DNA from: Narthecium ossifragum
Taxonomy: Eukaryota > Streptophyta > Magnoliopsida > Dioscoreales > Nartheciaceae
Direction: 5' to 3'
DNA: 64,000 bases
Assembly (NCBI GenBank): GCA_963920575.1
Contig: OY986963.1
Span: forward strand, 8,594,896 to 8,658,895
Below the pieces are notes generated by a model. The model ran no database searches, was not told where the DNA came from, and saw only the letters and a list, made by a program, of their open reading frames with translations. Both the position numbers and the translations under genes were made by a program. Of this stretch, positions 26,492 through 38,100 are shown piece by piece (the first letter of the stretch is position 1; the number at the start of each line of letters is the position of its first letter).

Positions 26492-28829
26492 TGTCGCGCC
26501 CCGCCCCGGAAGACCCACCTGGACCGAGACAAGAGGAGGGTTCCTACATCTACTAACAGCAACTGGCGGAAACAGTTACAACAAGCAGTCAGAAGACAGA
26601 AGTAAATCTAACAACTCCTATTATTACAAGACTGTACATAAAACAGAGTTACATTAAGATTTACATAAACCAGTCCTCATGTACAAAAGATGTATAAAAC
26701 ACATAAAAGGTTACATTATCAGTAGTCTCCTGAAAAGCATAGCAGAAACCATCATGGCCTTCAAACATGCCCTGACGTCGACGTGCTACCGCAAGATGAG
26801 CAGCTGGGGCCCACCGCAGGAGAGCTGGTACCTGCACCTGCAAACGCCTCCCGGGTAGGAGTGAGCACTAAGCTCAGTAGGGTTCTACTCTACGACACAC
26901 ACAAGAAAGGGGAACTGCAACTGAACTAACTCCGTGCCAAGTACTGAGGCCTGCCAAGGACCCCATAAATCCCGTCAATAACCCGAAGGGTACCTGTCCA
27001 AAGTACGTCCTCCGACAGCCACTGTTCAAGGGTGGACTTTCTCCGACATTCCCTGACACAGGGTGGACATGACGATACATGTAGGACACCCTTCTCCAAG
27101 CGGGACCTCCACACTTGGCGGAACAACCGTGGTTATGACAACCAACTCTCAGCACTCCAAGCAACAGAGCTAACACGACCCCAAACAGTAGACTAACAGC
27201 ACTACAGTCAAACTCTAGGCATCTAATGCACAATCAATAATGCATGCAACAGTATAAACAAGCAACGTACAAGGGCATACCTACGGCCCGTTTATACTAA
27301 ACATTCCCGAGGTTCATGACTCTCTCGGTTAACCACAAAGCGATAAAGGGCATACAGACAACCCACTTATTCTACACAATCCCGGGAGTCATCACACTCC
27401 CGATTCAAAAACAAAGCGATAACAAACAACAGTTTATATCATGCCAATCTCTGCTACCCTCATATACTGTTCATGGAAAACACTGGATCGATTCAAACAT
27501 ACCCATGGATCGATCCGACAGCCCTTAGTGAACAGACCATCTTGGGTACAACCTGGATCGATCCAACATACCCATGGATCGATCCAACATACCCTGCAGT
27601 CTGATCGATCCAACTTTGCAGTCCGATCGATCCCACTCGCTGTCCGATCGATCCAACTTGTCCTTGGATCGATCGAACTCGGGAAGCCCAAGAAGAAGAA
27701 ACCATTCTCTACTAGCAGCTAGTTGACCCGTCGATCCGATGTCCAACAGACGTCAGATTCGGGATCTAACCTAGCCTCCAGTAGATCTATATGCCGGGAT
27801 CAACATATCCAAAATCAATAAACATCCAACGGCTAGATTAACGGGAAAACACTAATCAAAACCGTTAATCAAACTAACTTACCAAGTACTTGCTGCAACG
27901 CAGCCCTCCGGTAATAAATTCATAGCAAATCGTAGGAAAATCAGAAAATTATGAAATCAGTTGAATTGGAAAGTAGATTCAAATTTCTACAACTCTTATG
28001 TTCATCACAACCCAAAAACATCCACGTACTAATCGAAAAACTCGCCGCAAGCTGACTGTTCTTCAAGAACAGCAGAAACCAAAAAATCCGAGATTAAACA
28101 TGTATAAATCCTACTAAAATCTCAACCAAAGTTCATGAAACTTAAACCAGAAATTATACTAAGCAACATGCATCCAACAACACAAATACAACAAGATCTA
28201 AAGGCTAGATTAAGAGAAACCCATTAAACTAACTCACGTAGGTAGAACACCTACCGGCAACGCTAATCCTCAGCTGATTCCCTACTAAACAGCCTCTAAC
28301 CAAGCTCCAAACCATGCCAGGGATCTTCCTCACGCCGCCACGGTTCCAACGAGCCTTCAAGCTCTCAAAACGGTGGCCGAAGGAGGGAGAACGGTGGAGG
28401 AGAAGGAGCTGCCGGAAGAAAACATAGCAAGCAGAGCTTGCGGGAAGAAGAAGAAGAAAGCTGGGAGGAAGAGAAGAGGAAGAAAAGGCCGCGGAAAGCC
28501 GGGAAGGCCGGGGAAAAGGGAAAGCAAAGGAGAGGAAGTCTCCTCTCCCCTGACAGCGAAGGGCGACGGCCATGACGGCCGTCCTCGCAACTCTACCGAC
28601 CCGAGTCCGATCGATCGCTCACGGGTCGCCAGCAGCCCAAAAACATGCTTCTGCGTGCCCGAGCTGGGATCTTCCAACCCCATGTCCACCAAACTATTCT
28701 AAACAAGCACTAACAGCAAACAAGGTCAGTGTGTGCACACGGATGATAAACTAACCGACGAGGCGCAATTTACCAAATTGCCCTTGTAGTCAACAACGAG
28801 CTACAGGAATAAAGGGACAAGTCCTCACA
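26492..28829 (-). mobile_element. Solo LTR (family 1), 2.34 kb, uninterrupted
   Basis: Minus orientation, TGTGAGGAC ... GGGGCGCGACA. Flanking 5-mers CACAT (left) and CACAC (right) are a near target duplication. It aligns along its length with 16827-18916 plus 21152-21353 and serves as the intact reference for that copy. It contains a run of six evenly spaced GATCGATC sites (27556-27674). No coding sequence. Confidence 0.8.
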
Positions 28830-28936
28830 CACACCATGCATGCAAAGATAGATGAGTTATGATATAAAGGGGATAAAGAAGGGGTATAATCCACATTTTA
28901 TTATATAAGATCCAATGCATCCTATCAGACGGATAT

Positions 28937-29670
28937 TGTCACATCCTGACCCAGAAAACCCATATGGTTCGGGATGTGACAACTTGGTATCGGAACAGGC
29001 TGTAGGTCCCAGAGATAGGATTAGGCTTTGCGGTTAAGGTGTTGAGTGTGGAATGAGATAGTTCTAGGGTTAGAGCACTCTTGCATGTTGTTTTGCGACC
29101 GTGTGATGTGCTTTTTCTTTATTGATTGTTGTTGTGTTTTGTTGCTTTCCGGTTGCGACATGATGTCTCAGTGGGAGATGTGCATGCGCGCGCGGTGTCG
29201 TCCGTTCCCTCGCCTGGCAGCGTCCCCCCCTGTGCTGGAGATGAGCGAGTAGGAAATAGAACGTGTGTCGCCTTTATACTCTCGAAATCTCGAGATACGA
29301 ACCGGTTGAGATTCAGAGGTGGTGTTGTAGATCCTTCGTAGTAGAGGACTGGTTGAAGGAGGTTTTCTGGATCCTTGATGCCTTGGAAATCAAGGAGTGT
29401 CGCTCTCTTGGAAGCTGTTGGTTTTCTTGTTTCCTTTGAGCTGACGAGTAGTGGCGCCTGTCGGGGCTATTAGGGACATTGTTGGTTGTGTGTTGAGAAA
29501 AGTTTCGCATACTGTTCTTCAGCACGTACCCTTGGAGGGGTGGTGTAGTGAGAGTACCATCATCTGGTTCAAATTGAGGAAATATAGAGGAGATTCTTGC
29601 CGTTTGATTTTAGATTCTAAGGTTGGCTCACGTCCCGGTTCGGATGGGTTTTTTGAGTCGGGGCGTGACA
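28937..29670 (+). mobile_element. Small PBS-bearing element with hairpin ends
   Basis: Flanked by perfect 5-bp duplications GATAT (28932-28936, 29671-29675). The left 45 bp run TGTCACATCC ... GGATGTGACA, a palindromic end, followed two bases later by TTGGTATCGGAACAGG, close to an initiator-Met tRNA primer site. The right 47 bp (GGATGGGTTTTTTGAGTCGG ... GTGACA) match the 3' end of family-1 LTRs. About 640 bp of non-coding leader-like sequence lies between. It is probably a deletion derivative or miniature LTR element. Confidence 0.65.
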
Positions 29671-30063
29671 GATATGGATGCCCGATCCAAGTTAAGATCG
29701 AATATATCATGCGAACGAGATGAAATCACGTGGAAGGTGGTAGTAGTCGGTGGTGGTTAGCGGGTGGTTAAGAGAGAGAGAGGAGTATATGGCTTGTGGT
29801 TATTTGTGCCAGGTGGCACGGTGCCCACCTAATCCCTTATATATCAGACTATAGGCCCGTAGAGATCTTTCCTGGTGTGGACCAATTTATTCTTCATTAG
29901 CAAAGATATACATGCCCATTGACCAATAGACATTAAAGATGCATGATTGTTGCACAATTGCACCTACATACACGTAAGACACACACAACCTTAATAAGTA
30001 ACCAAAACCATGTAGAAGAAATTAAACCACCAAAACCAAGAGGGAGTTGTTGGTCCTCTCTTC
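29671..30063. other. Spacer with plus-strand Helitron-like end
   Basis: GTGCCAGGTGGCACGGTGCC at about 29807-29826, followed by CACCTAAT, is a plus-oriented Helitron-like hairpin end. The rest is the region downstream of the FAD2 remnant. No gene seen. Confidence 0.4.
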
Positions 30064-30540
30064 TCATAGCTTGTTGTTGTACCAGAAGACCCCTTCTTGG
30101 CCTTCTCTCCTTCCTCCACGTAGAGGCTCTCCTTCGCCTCTTTAAACACGGCCTTCCACACCGGGGTGCCGTCAAATCGGTAGTACTCGCCTAGCACCGG
30201 ATTGATCGCCCTCGTCGCCTCCATCGCGTGGTAGTGTGGTATCGTGGCGAACAGGTGGTGCGTCACGTGGGTGTCCGCCGTGTGGTGGAACACCTCGTTC
30301 AGATCCGGCCATAGTCCCTATCCACAGTGGACAACACCCACATAGGAAGTTTCGCTCCGAGGCGTCGTAGTGCGGCAGGGCTAGGTGGGTGTGGTGGAGA
30401 TAGGTGATGAGGACTAAGAACGCATTGATGTCGAGCAATGGGACGCCGTAGATCCGGATCACCTATCCCAGGGAGTGCTAGACGGGCAGGCGGTGGAGGA
30501 TGTAGCACACGGTCAGGACCCGCGTCGGAGACAATGATAT
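30064..30540 (-). pseudogene. FAD2: FAD2 (delta-12 oleate desaturase) C-terminal fragment, broken
   Basis: The minus strand encodes the last third of an ER omega-6 desaturase in three frames. The pieces are SDAG (about 30530), then YGVPLL(D)[11 protein letters not shown] and [20 protein letters not shown], and HVTHHLF (the third histidine box) with [20 protein letters not shown]. Stops occur near 30480, frames change around 30340 and 30300, and a missing G near the end shifts the final FWYNNKL out of frame. The first two histidine boxes are absent. It cannot be an active enzyme. FAD2 coding regions normally lack introns, so retroposition cannot be told from DNA-level capture. Confidence 0.9.
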
Positions 30541-30544
30541 GGGC

Positions 30545-30999
30545 TTACTCGTCGTCGAGCGCTGATTTGTGTACATACCCATGTGGTATGTGTATTACAC
30601 ATGTCACGAATTGATAGTGGGATATCGATTCTCTCTTCTAGTCTAGATCGATGAATCGGTAGCCCACTACTGATTGAATTATTTATCTAGTCATCCACAG
30701 TCAGATACCGATGGAATATGTCAACCAACCGGTAACTCACTACCGGTACAATTCAATCGGTAGTCCACTGCTGATTCATTGATCTAATCCATCGGTAGAC
30801 CTCTACCAATGAACTAGATGATAGAATCAGTGATATACTACCGATTCATGGCATGTGCAATATATATAAAACTTTATTGTATTTATATTTATAATTAGAG
30901 CGCTGATTTGTGTACATATTGGAAATCATATATATTACACACGCAGTTCAATCGGTACCTCAGTGAATATACCAATAATTAGATCGATACTGAGGTACA
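30545..30999. repeat. Repeat with AATCGGTAG/CTACCGATT motifs
   Basis: GAGCGCTGATTTGTGTACAT occurs at about 30558 and again at 30898. Between them are repeated, mutually inverted AATCGGTAGTCCACTACTGA-like words, as in subterminal repeats of a DNA transposon (possibly CACTA type). No boundaries established. Confidence 0.45.
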
Positions 31000-31008
31000 A
31001 TGATATTA

Positions 31009-34000
31009 GGAGGATTTGTCAAATGATCTCTTATTAGAGACCAACTTGTCAAATGGTCTTCTATGAAAGACCTTTAGTCATTTAGTATCATATTAAAAAT
31101 AAAAGACTAAACTACCCCTCTATCCCATATGTGTAAATCCTAAACTCCCCTAACCCCCTCCCTAAAACCCCCTAACCCCCCTTAAACCCAACCCTTCCCC
31201 CGTCTCCTAAACCCCCCCCCCCCCCCCCCAGCATCCCCGTCCCTCGGCGTCCCCGTCCCTTGGTGTCCTCGTCCCCGAAGTCTTTGTCCCCGTCCCCCCG
31301 ACGTCCCCGTCCGCACCTGACGTCCCCGTCCCCCCAGGCGTCCCCGTCCCCCGGTGTCCCCGTCTACCCCGGCGTCTCTCACCCCCCCCCCCCCCCTCCC
31401 CCCTCGCACCCGGCGTCCCTTGGATCCGTCTAAACCGCCGGTAAACGGCGCGATCCAAACCGTTGGATCGACTCCCCACACTCGACCAACCTCTCCTCCG
31501 ATCTCCCCGACCGCTGATCGTCCCTCCTCGCCGGCGATCATGCTCCGGCGACTCTAAGCCGTCGGAAAAAATAAAACAAAAAATGTTGGAGGGAGTAAGT
31601 AACGGGGAGAGAGAAAACAAAGGGAAAAATGAAATATATGAGAAAAATTCGGAAAAATTGGAAAAAATAGTAGAAAAATAAGGAAATAGACGAAAATACT
31701 GTGAACAATATGGAACTTACTTTTCATCCAATATGGTAGTTACTTTTTATCAAATATGGAAGTTACTTTTTGCAATAGTTACTTTTCACAAAAAAAATGT
31801 GTCGAAAAATTAGTTAGAATAAGGAAAATATGTGAAAAATTAAGAAAATTAGTGGGAAAATTACACTTCTCATTTTGGTAGTTACTTTTCAATTGCATTA
31901 TGGTAGTTACTTTTCATTTTGGCAGTTACTTTTCATTTTCATTATGGTAGTCACTTTTCATTTTGGTAGTTACTTTTTTATTTTGGGAAAATACGGTAGT
32001 TACTTTTCACAAATAATAGCTTAAAAAATAGTGACGACCCCTTCTCCACGGTAGTTACTTTTCAAAAAAATAGGGCTGACTTAAGTGGTAGTTACTTTCC
32101 ACAATTTTATTAGTTATTTTTCACGGTAGTCACTTTTCACAAAAAAATAAGTGCAAAAATTAGTTAAAATAAGGAAACTATGGGAAAATTAAGAAAACTG
32201 GTAGGGGAATTCCATTTTGCATTTTTGAAGATGACAAATAACTTTAGTTTCTACCATACTTGCTTTCCGCGGTAGTTACTTTTCACGGTAGTAACTTTCC
32301 ACGGTGGTTACTTTTCATTTTCATTATGGTAGTTACTTTTCATTTTCATTATAGTAGTCACTTTTCATTTTGGTAGGTACTTTTCATTTTCGTTATGGTA
32401 GTACTTTTCATTTTGGTAGTTACTTTTCGATATTGGGAAAATACAGTAGTTACTTTTCACACATAATAACTGAAAAAATAGTGACGGTTCCTTCTCCACG
32501 GTAGTCACTTTTCAAAAAAATACAGATGACTTAAGTGATAGTTATTTTCTACAATGTTGGTGGTAGTTACTTTCCACAATTTTATTAGTTATTTTTCACG
32601 GTAGTTACTTTTCACAAAAAATAAGTGCAAAAATTAATTAAAATAAGGAAACTATGGGAAAATCAAGAAAATTAGTAGGGAAATTTCATTTTGCATTTTT
32701 GAAAATGACAAATAACTTTAGTTTCTACCATACTTGCTTTCCGCGGTAATTACTTTTCGCGGTAGTAACTTTCCATGGTGGTTGCTTTTCACCAAAAATA
32801 TGTGAAAAAATCAATTAAAATAAGAAAAATATGGGATAAATGAAGAAAAATTTTGGGGGCCCTTCTTCACGGTAGTTACTTTTCAAAAAAGTATGACTGA
32901 ATTAATTGGTAGTTAATTTCCACTGTGGTTACTTTTTTTCAATTTTTGTAGAGGAATTCACTTTTCAATATTTGTAATTACTTTTCAGTATTTTGTAATT
33001 ACATTCCAATATTCGTAGTCACTTTTGAATTTTGGGGAAATATGTGCAAAAATCAGCTTAAATAAGGATGGTAGTTACTTTTCAATATTTGTAGTTACTT
33101 TCCAATATTTGTGGTCAATTTTCAATTTTGGAGAAATATGTGCAAAAATAATCTAAAAAAATGTTGGTATTTACTTTTCAATATTTGTAGTCACTTTTCA
33201 GTATTTGTAATTACATTCCAATATTCAAAGTCACTTTTCAATTTTGGAAAAATTTGTGCAAAAATAAGTTAAAAAAATACTGGTAGTTATTTTCCAATAT
33301 TTCTAGTTACTTATCAATTTACGGGAATATGTGCAAAAAAAAAATCGAAAATATGCTGGTAGTTACTTTTCAATATTAGGAAAAAAATATGATAGTTACT
33401 TCTCAATTTTCTAAACAACAATTATCCTACCATTTTTCAATTTGATAGTTACTTTTCATTTGCATTATGATAGTTACTTTTCATTTGCATTATGGTAGTT
33501 ACTTTTCATTTGCATTATGATAGTTACTTTTCATTTTGGTAGTTACTTTTCATTTTGGTAGTTACTTTTCATTTGCATTATGGTAGTTATTTTTCATTTT
33601 GGTAGTTACTTTTCATTTGCATTATGGTAGTTAATTTTCATTTTGGTAATTACTTTTCATTTGCATTATGGTAGTTACTTTTCATTTGCATTATGCTAGT
33701 TATTTATTTTCTACCACCATTTTGGTAGTTACTTCTCACAATTTAGGTAGTTACTTTCCATCACAATTTTGGTATTTTCACATATTTTCTCAGCATATTT
33801 TCCTATTTTTTAACATTTTTTCACGTTTTCTATTATTTTCCCCGATTTTTCTTACTTTTTATTTTTTTTTCCCGTGCTTTTTGCATCTCCTCTCACCTCT
33901 TCCCCACAGCGATCTCCTCCTCCCCCCTTCCCCTTCACCGACGGCGACGGAGATCTCCGACGAGGTCGCCATCCCTCCTCCCCGGCAGCCCCGACCTCCT

Positions 34001-34888
34001 CCTTCTGCGGCGCCCCCGACCTCCTCCTTCCCCGACGCCCTGATCTCCTCCTTCCGCGGCGCCCCCGACCTCCTCCTTCCCCGACGCCCTGATCTCCTCC
34101 TTCCGCGGCGCCCCCGACCTCCTCCTTCCCCAGCGCCCTCCTTCCCCGACTCCCCAATCTCCTCCTTCCCCGGCGCCCCAGACCTCCTCCTTCCCCGGCG
34201 GCCCCGATCTCCTCCTTCCTTGGCACCCCTGATCTCCTCCTTCCCCGCTCCCCGACCTCCTCCTTCTCCAACGCCCCAATCTCCTTCTCCTCCTTCCCCG
34301 GCGCTCCCGACCTTCTCCTTCCCCAGCAACCCCGATCTCCTCCTTCCTCGGCGCCCTCGACCTCCTCCTCCCCGACGGCCCCGATCTCCTCCTTCCCCGG
34401 CGCCCCTGACCTCCTCCTTCACTGGCGGCCCCGATCTCCTCTTCCTGTCAGATCCAACCAAGCCCATCACCACCTCGTCCGATCTCCATCGCCACCCCCA
34501 TCACCACCTCCGATTCCCATCCCCATCACCCCCAACATCCACATGATCCCCATCACCACCTCCAACGACCTCCTCCTCCGTCCAACCTTCTCATCACCGA
34601 CCACCCAACCTCCTTCTCCGAACACTCGGGGGGGGGGGGGGGAGAGACAGACCCGGCGCTGGGAAGTGGTTCGCCGGACACTCCGGGAAGACAGAGCCGG
34701 CACTGAGAAGTGGTTCGTCGGACACTTTGGTTCGTCCGACACTCGAAAAAGACAGAGCCTGCTGGGAAGTGGAGAGAGATAATAAAAATGCACTTTAGAC
34801 ATTAAAATTTACAGCTATTAAAAAAAAAATTAAATGACTTAAAACTTAATAAAGGGTTACAAAGTAGAGACCAAATGACAATTATCCG
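31009..34888. mobile_element. Mutator-like element (MULE), non-autonomous, 3.9 kb
   Basis: Termini GGAGGATTTGTCAAATGATC and, inverted, CGGATAATTGTCATTTGGTC begin about 75-bp imperfect TIRs. The 9-bp flanks ATGATATTA (31000-31008) and TTGATATTA (34889-34897) differ by one base. No transposase. Two GC-rich blocks (31200-31560, 33890-34760) flank a long GGTAGTTACTTTTCA-rich array. The proline/serine-rich open frames (for example 33668-34546) are products of degenerate 24-36 bp repeats such as GACCTCCTCCTTCCCC, not recognisable proteins. Confidence 0.75.
31710..33780. repeat. Degenerate GGTAGTTACTTTTCA array
   Basis: Roughly 2 kb made of dozens of copies of GGTAGTTACTTTTCA separated by 5-40 bp of AT-rich filler (often TTTGCATTAT). 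It is internal to the MULE. Two longer blocks (about 32040-32260 and 32480-32790) are diverged duplicates of each other. Confidence 0.85.
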
Positions 34889-34897
34889 TTGATATTA

Positions 34898-35101
34898 ATA
34901 GATCAATTAGTCGGTACCGATCACGTGGCATACACGAAACTTTGTTCTTATAATTAAAAGGCCCGACCAAACAAACCCTCGCTCTCCGACTACTCCGCCC
35001 CGGCCCACCCCGCTTCTTTTCCAATCGAAGTACCCTTCTTCCAACCCCGCCCGTAATCTCTACCCGCCGCTCTCGAAGCGGACGAGAGACGCCAGGAAAC
35101 A
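34898..35101 (+). promoter_or_regulatory. Proximal promoter and 5' UTR of MORC
   Basis: Only about 204 bp separate the MULE target duplication from the MORC ATG. TTATAATTAAAAGG at about 34949 is TATA-like, followed by a C-rich leader typical of plant 5' UTRs. If this is the start site, the element supplies most upstream regulatory DNA. Confidence 0.5.
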
Positions 35102-38100
35102 ATGGCGGCCAAGAACACCAAAGACCGCCCTGCCACCCGCCGCCCGTCCACCGCCCTGGAGTGCCGCAACTTCTGGAGAGCGGGGTCGTATGAGGTGGCC
35201 TCTGCGGCCCCACGCCCTTCAGGTGATGCTTCCCTTCAGTCTGGTTCTTGCTTGCTTTTCATCGATCTTTTTGTTTCTAATCCCTGTACATTGCCAGGAA
35301 TCTTGAGTTCCTCGGACTTTGATCGAGCTCGTGTACACCCAAAATTTCTCCACTCCAATGCAACGTCTCACAAATGGGCGTTTGGAGGTAGGGATTCTAT
35401 GTAGAACTTTTCCATTATAGGAAAGTAGTTGATACCATTCTTGTTATGAGAAACAAATGGGTCAATAATGCAAGCGTCAAGAGATGCAATGCTGGCGTAA
35501 TCATATTTACGAGATATTCTCTCATCTTTCATTTGGGTTATAAGATACAGCAATTGATTATGATATTGGACGAGGAATTTCTAGGATAACAAGTACTCTC
35601 TCTTGGAACCTCGAGGATGCTTGCTATGAATGATTTTATGATGATTTTAGTTGTCTATTTTTTTTCTTCGAATGTGGTCTTCTTGATTTTTTTGAATTTT
35701 TCCCTGAACCTTTCTCATTTGGCCAGCTATGTTCTTAAACGAATAATCCATGTTTTTCCTGTTATTTTGGTTCTTATCACTCTGTTTCACATGCAGCTAT
35801 TGCTGAACTGCTCGATAATGCTGTTGACGAGGTAAAGGGTCTATCTTGAATCATTTACAGGCAGCATTGTAGGCTCTTTAATAACTCATATATGTCAATT
35901 GTTCCTGAGTTACAATTTTGGCAGTTCGATGCATCTACTTCTCGATTTATCTTGCCAGCTAACTCAAACTGCTGTATCTGGGCAACAACTTGATGAATTT
36001 CATCGTCTTAGATGATGCAGTTCCTGGTTATACAAGGTGTTCTAAAGCATCTATATTTTCTGAAATTGGCCTTTCAGATTTGTAATGGTGCAACATTCGT
36101 GATCTTGGACAAGATTGATAATCCAAGAGACAATAGTCCTGTGTTGCTTTTTCAAGGTATTTTACAGCTTTAGTGCAAGGAGTCAGGTGCGTAAACTGTG
36201 ATGAGGAATGCGCTAATTTAACACTTTATTGACATAAAATTCGGCATTTGTGTAGACGATGGAGGCGGTATGGATCCTGAAGGTATAAGAAAGTGCATGA
36301 GTTTGGGATTTTCTTCTAAGAAGTCCAAGAAAACCATTGGTCAATGTAAGATGTCCTTTCCATTGTATTTTCTGCTCTGGAAAGAAAAAGTTAATAGCAA
36401 ACAAGAATTTACATCAAAGCAAATTTATATATTCTCCTTAGATGTAATATTGTGACCTAAAACATGATTTTTGGTAAAAGATGGTAATGGATTCAAGACA
36501 AGTACTATGCGGTTAGGTGCTGATGCAATTGTCTTCACTTGTGCAAATCGTGGAAGGTATTTTCTTGTCTTTGCACTTTGTTCCTTATTACTATTATCAT
36601 ATATTGAGCTAGAAGTTTTCTTTTTTGTTTTGGACCTTTGAAAGCAGATTTCAGTGGAATTGAGGAACCTATGTTTTAATTGTTCTTTTTTTCTCGATGA
36701 TTCATGTGGACAACTGAATGCTATTTTATTCATCAAGAAAGCTCCAGGAGACTTCTGGATTTATAAGCTTTGCGGCATTTAAGGATGTGATTTGCTCTTT
36801 TAATATGACAGAATGTCTAGGAGGAACCTGGGTTAATTCAGCACTGTCAACATATTTGTATGCATTGCTAAGTTGTGCAGACTGATTCCATTGTGCCTAT
36901 CTTTTTTCCATCTGCATACCTTTAAGCAGCTGTGAGATTCAAGATTGTACTATGTTTCAAAAATATGCCAAGGTCCAGGCTTGATGGTCTCTTCTTTTTA
37001 CTCGTTAGCATTCTAATTTTTGTCATGGCAGCATTTTCTTTTTTTCTTGATTTCAATGTTTTACTGCTTCAGTTTCTGCTCCATACTAGCAAATGTCCTC
37101 TTTTGCTTTATATGCAACCAGAGTTGCATTCTCGAATGTATTTGTGGTCTTTGCACTTAAATATTCCTGTTCATGTGCTTGCTTGTGTCACTGGCTATAT
37201 GTTTGGAACATTTATTGGCAAAGACAAGTTTAGGTTGACATGCTTTAGCTTTTCCTTTTCCTATTTATTCTTCGTACCAAACTCTCTTGCTGATCTTCAA
37301 TTTTGCTCTAAAATTTCCTGTTTCTAAATAATTTATTGTTGTTCACTTGCAGCCACTTAACAAGGAGCATTGGTATGTTGTCGTATACATATTTAAGACA
37401 AACAATGCAGGATGATATTATTGTCCCAATGGTCAGGTCATCTTCTTTATTCCACTTTAAATGTTTTTTGTGATGCTTTTTTTTCCCCATGTTAAACGTC
37501 TTTGATCTATAACTGCAGGTTGATTTTGAGGTTCTCGAGAAGCAGATAGTACCATTGGTTTATGGTTCACAGGAAAATTGGGAGCATAACCTCCAAACAA
37601 TTCTTGATTGGTCTCCATTTTCCTCGAAGGAGGAACTTATGCAGCAGGTTTTATAAGCTCCTTGTTTTTTTATTTTAGGTTATTCTTTATATTGAGAATC
37701 AAGGAAAGTTGTAGGTTGGGCAAGGATTTCCTTGCTGTTGGTACACTCCGTTCCGATCACCGGCCAGTACGGTGTGTACCGCCGGCACGCCCCTTGCCGG
37801 ACCGGCATGCCCCCGTGCCGATCCTGTTTCAATTAAAATATCAAAGGTCCCCGGAAGGAGAGGAAGAGAGAAGGAGAAGTGGAGAGAAGGAGAAGAGGGG
37901 AGGAGGAGGAGAGGAGAGAAGGAGAAGTGAGGAGGAGGGGAGCTGTCGGTGAGAGCCGTTGTCGGCAGGGAAGAGAAGAGGCGGCGGCAGTCGGGGGAGG
38001 ATTAGGTTAGATTAGGGGTTTTTTTTCAATGTATTTACAGTAACTTGAAATAATGGGTCGGGTTTGAGTTAAGAGGCTTAACGGGTAACCAGTTGAGAGT

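Noticed and set aside
33668..34546. Open frame of 292 codons, proline/serine-rich
   Set aside because: It is generated by degenerate GC-rich repeats inside the MULE and is open in several frames on both strands.
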